From contig NZ_JAJEJT010000003.1 in the NCBI RefSeq assembly GCF_021390645.1, forward strand, positions 1,364,001 through 1,428,000: 64,000 nt of DNA, in the 5' to 3' direction. This stretch comes from Paraburkholderia flagellata. Lineage in GTDB: Bacteria; Pseudomonadota; Gammaproteobacteria; Burkholderiales; Burkholderiaceae. The notes below the pieces were generated by a model that saw nothing but the letters and a program-made list of their open reading frames with translations, was not told the origin of the DNA and did no database searches. Within the stretch, counting starts at the first letter, position 1. The number at the start of each line of letters is the position of its first letter. Both the position numbers and the translations under genes were made by a program. Shown here one piece after another: positions 61,810 to 64,000 of the stretch.

Positions 61810-63228
61810 TCATGCAAACGTTGTTGGATGTGGTGCGGGGTTGGACGCGCCGGCCTCTCTTGCGCCGAGGTCCCAGAAGAGGCCAGCCATGATGCGCAGC
61901 CCGTCGCGCACGACCGGGCCGAGCAGGTGCTCGTTCGGTGCGTGTTGCGAGCAGCCCGGATACGAATGCGGCACCCACAGCGTGGGCATGCCGAGCACTT
62001 CGGCGAATACGTCGTTGGGCAGCGTGCCGCCCAGGTTCGGCAGCAGCACGGGCTCGGTTCCCGTGGTCTCGCGCAGCGAGCGCAGCGCCCATTGCACCCA
62101 CGCGTTGTCGGGATCGACACGCGTGGCCGGCGCGCCGCGCTCCACGTCGAGTTCGATCATGTCGAAGCCGTGAGCGTCGAGGTGCGCGCGTACGATGTGT
62201 TCTAGGTTCTGCCAGTCCGTGCCGACGACGAAACGAATCTGCATATAAGCGATAGCGTGCGGCGGAATCGCGTTCACGGGCTTTTCGGGGTTGCCTGTGC
62301 GGAACGCGAGCACTTCCAGATTGTTCCAGCCGAACACGCGCTCGGTGGGCGTGAGGCCCGGCTCGCCGTAGTCGCGATCAACTTCGGGCTCGCCCGGATT
62401 GCCGCCCACGCGAATATCGGCGAGCGCGCGGCGCACGGATTCCGGAATGGGCGGCGGGCGCAGGCCTTCTACGAGAATCTTGCCGTTTGCGTCGACCATC
62501 GAGGCGATCGCGTTCGCGAGCACGACGCCCGGATTGCGCAAGAGGCCGCCCCAGTTGCCCGAATGATGGCCACCTTCGCGTAGCGTCAGTTCGAGCTTGA
62601 AATTGACGAGGCCGCGCGAGCCGAGAAAGATCGTCGGGCGGTGCGCGCTCAGCCGCGGGCCGTCGGAGGCGATCAGCACATCGGCGGCGAGTTCGTCGCG
62701 CAACTGCGTGCAGAGTTCGTGCAGGCCCGGTGAGCCGACTTCCTCGCCCGTTTCGAACAGCAGTTTGAGGTTGAAGCCGAGCTTGCCGCCGCGTGCGTCG
62801 AGCACGGCCTTGAGCGCGGCAAGGTTGATGCTGTGCTGGCCTTTGTTGTCGGCGGTGCCGCGGCCGTACCAACGCTCGCCCTCGACGGTCACGTCCCACG
62901 GCGTGAGGCCCGTGCGCCATTGCGCGTCGTAGCCGCGCACCACGTCGCCGTGGCCGTAACTGAGCACGGTGGGCAGCGCATCGTCTTCGTGGCGGTGGGC
63001 GATCAGGAACGGGCCCGCGCCTTTGGCGGGATTCTCGACGACACGGCAGGTGAAGCCCCATTCGATCAGGAGCGGTGTGAGTTCCTCGTCCAGATAACCG
63101 CGCAGGCGCTCGCCGCTGTCCGGCTCCTGGCTCTCGGTGCGATACGCCACGCGGCGGCGCAGATCGTTCAGGAAGTGGCCTGAATCGTATTGACCGGCTG
63201 CGGTTTGAATGGCGATGTCACGAGTCAA
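61810..63228 (-). CDS. M20-family metallopeptidase
   Basis: The 472-residue protein is a two-metal M20 peptidase of the ArgE/CPG2/carnosinase type. It shows YGHGDVVRG (metal His), GRGTADNKGQ (bridging Asp), ETGEEVGSPG (catalytic and metal Glu) and HSYPGCSQHAPNEHLL with the last His. I place the start at TTG 63228 because AGGGAG stands 7 bases before it; GTG 63273 would add fifteen residues without support. The gene heads an operon with an MHS transporter and a beta-lactamase-fold hydrolase and diverges from a LysR gene. Confidence 0.87.
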   Translation of the reverse strand: MTRDIAIQTAAGQYDSGHFLNDLRRRVAYRTESQEPDSGERLRGYLDEELTPLLIEWGFTCRVVENPAKGAGPFLIAHRHEDDALPTVLSYGHGDVVRGYDAQWRTGLTPWDVTVEGERWYGRGTADNKGQHSINLAALKAVLDARGGKLGFNLKLLFETGEEVGSPGLHELCTQLRDELAADVLIASDGPRLSAHRPTIFLGSRGLVNFKLELTLREGGHHSGNWGGLLRNPGVVLANAIASMVDANGKILVEGLRPPPIPESVRRALADIRVGGNPGEPEVDRDYGEPGLTPTERVFGWNNLEVLAFRTGNPEKPVNAIPPHAIAYMQIRFVVGTDWQNLEHIVRAHLDAHGFDMIELDVERGAPATRVDPDNAWVQWALRSLRETTGTEPVLLPNLGGTLPNDVFAEVLGMPTLWVPHSYPGCSQHAPNEHLLGPVVRDGLRIMAGLFWDLGAREAGASNPAPHPTTFA

Positions 63229-63309
63229 CTCGCTTCTCCCTGTGTTAAGGCCGTCGAACGATCCTGCCGTCACCGATATTTCTGCACAATTACAATATTT
63301 GTGATCTAT

Positions 63310-63328
63310 CTTTGCCGAAACGGCAAAG
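63310..63328. promoter_or_regulatory. LysR operator candidate CTTTGCCG-AAA-CGGCAAAG
   Basis: A perfect 19-base inverted repeat that fits T-N11-A (T63313, A63325) lies 24 bases before the LysR start and 82 bases before the M20 start. A second, weaker repeat CACAA-N9-TTGTG spans 63285-63303. Confidence 0.7.
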
Positions 63329-63351
63329 CGGACGAGACCGCGATCATCGAC

Positions 63352-64000
63352 ATGGACAACACCGCACTGCGCTATTTTCTGGAAGTGGCCCGCAGCGGCT
63401 CGCTGAGCAAGGCGTCCGAACGGCTTTACGTGGCCGTTTCGGCGCTCAGCCGCCAGATCGCCCGGCTCGAAGAGGAACTCGGCACGCCGTTATTCGAGCG
63501 GCGCCCGCGTGGCATGGTGCTGAGCGAGGCGGGGCGCATGCTCGCGGAGCACGCGCGGCGCAGCCTCCTCGAAGCGGAGCGCGTGGTCGGCGAGATTCGC
63601 GGGCTGAGCGAGGGTGGCCGCGCGACCATACGCATTGCAAGCTCCGAAGGTCTGGCGCCCGACTTTCTGCCGCAGGTGTTCGCGCACTTCCTCAGGACGT
63701 ATCCGCAAACGCATTTTCAGCTAGACGTGTCGGCGCCTTCTGTTGCGACGCAGCGTGTGCGAGAGGGCACGGCCGATATCGCGCTGTGTTTCAGCCTCGC
63801 GCCGGAGAAAGAAATTGCCGTGCACTATTCGCAGCGCGCACCGATATTCGCGCTCATGCGGCGCGATCATCCGCTGGCGGCGCGAGAGTCGCTTTCGTTG
63901 CGCGATTTGATCCCGTGGCCGGTCGCCATGAACAACCAGGGCGTGACGATCCGCCAACTCCTCGACATCGCGTGCGGCCCCGAAGGGTTGATCTTCGAGC
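63352..64000 (+). CDS. LysR-family transcriptional regulator, 3' truncated by the window edge
   Basis: The frame is open to the end and gives 216 residues of about 300. It begins MDNTALRYFLEVARSGSLSKASERLYVAVSALSRQI, a clear LysR helix-turn-helix, and enters the effector domain near residue 90 (ASSEGLAPDFLPQVFAHFLRTYP). The start is ATG 63352. It diverges from the M20-MHS-hydrolase operon and is separated from it by a perfect inverted repeat. Confidence 0.88.
   Translation, partial: MDNTALRYFLEVARSGSLSKASERLYVAVSALSRQIARLEEELGTPLFERRPRGMVLSEAGRMLAEHARRSLLEAERVVGEIRGLSEGGRATIRIASSEGLAPDFLPQVFAHFLRTYPQTHFQLDVSAPSVATQRVREGTADIALCFSLAPEKEIAVHYSQRAPIFALMRRDHPLAARESLSLRDLIPWPVAMNNQGVTIRQLLDIACGPEGLIFE

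Overview
The window is GC-rich, densely coded and almost certainly from a Burkholderiaceae beta-proteobacterium of the Paraburkholderia/Caballeronia/Burkholderia type. This rests on the polyhydroxybutyrate genes phaA-phaB, an OmpC-like porin, many LysR regulators, many metabolite:H+ symporter (MHS) transporters, DUF4148 and DUF3175 proteins and a high-potential iron-sulfur protein. That the DNA lies on a secondary replicon is inference only. No rRNA, tRNA, CRISPR array, phage or intact insertion sequence was seen. The ends cut a thiolase (left) and a LysR gene (right).

Layout. 0-2 kb: phaA (partial) and phaB, closed by a very strong hairpin. 2-7.5 kb: an IclR regulator, a VOC dioxygenase-like protein, a fumarylacetoacetate-hydrolase-family protein, a flavin hydroxylase and an MHS transporter, together an aromatic-acid cassette. 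8-11 kb: amino-acid binding protein, aminotransferase and LysR. 11-14.6 kb: MHS transporter and serine hydrolase under a divergent LysR. 15-18.5 kb: NodD-like LysR facing an SRPBCC protein and an alcohol dehydrogenase, then a HiPIP. 18.6-21.9 kb: a Tat-exported polygalacturonase and a small K+ channel. 22-27.7 kb: LysR, gamma-glutamyl hydrolase, M14-like protein, MHS transporter and porin. 27.7-33.5 kb: a gene-poor, less GC-rich accessory stretch with small lipoproteins and a lone cobalamin-binding-type radical SAM enzyme. 33.5-39 kb: SDR/LysR pair, a degenerate REP-type transposase relative, cupin, AraC, an extra TatA and a BON protein. 39-43 kb: acnB and small probably stress-linked proteins. 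43-49 kb: SDR/LysR pair, hydrolase and LysE exporter, isocitrate-lyase/PEP-mutase-family enzyme, and a MarR-GNAT fusion. 49-64 kb: three more uptake-and-degrade cassettes.

How it works together. The recurring unit is a private regulator beside a hydrolase or oxidoreductase and one secondary transporter. At least six such cassettes occur (IclR/aromatic, LysR/serine hydrolase, LysR/gamma-glutamyl plus porin, LysR/M20, GntR/aminotransferase plus 2-hydroxyacid dehydrogenase, LysR/M20 plus beta-lactamase-fold hydrolase). Several intergenic regions carry clear inverted repeats where the adjacent regulator would be expected to bind.

The best leads are: the GntR-controlled aminotransferase/ACS transporter/D-2-hydroxyacid dehydrogenase operon with a near-identical motif at both the regulator and the operon; the self-contained MarR-GNAT gene whose promoter is covered by two palindromes; a 28-bp perfect palindrome upstream of the isocitrate-lyase-family gene; the gamma-glutamyl/M14/porin cassette; and the lone radical SAM gene. 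All functions come from reading the sequence. No database search was run.
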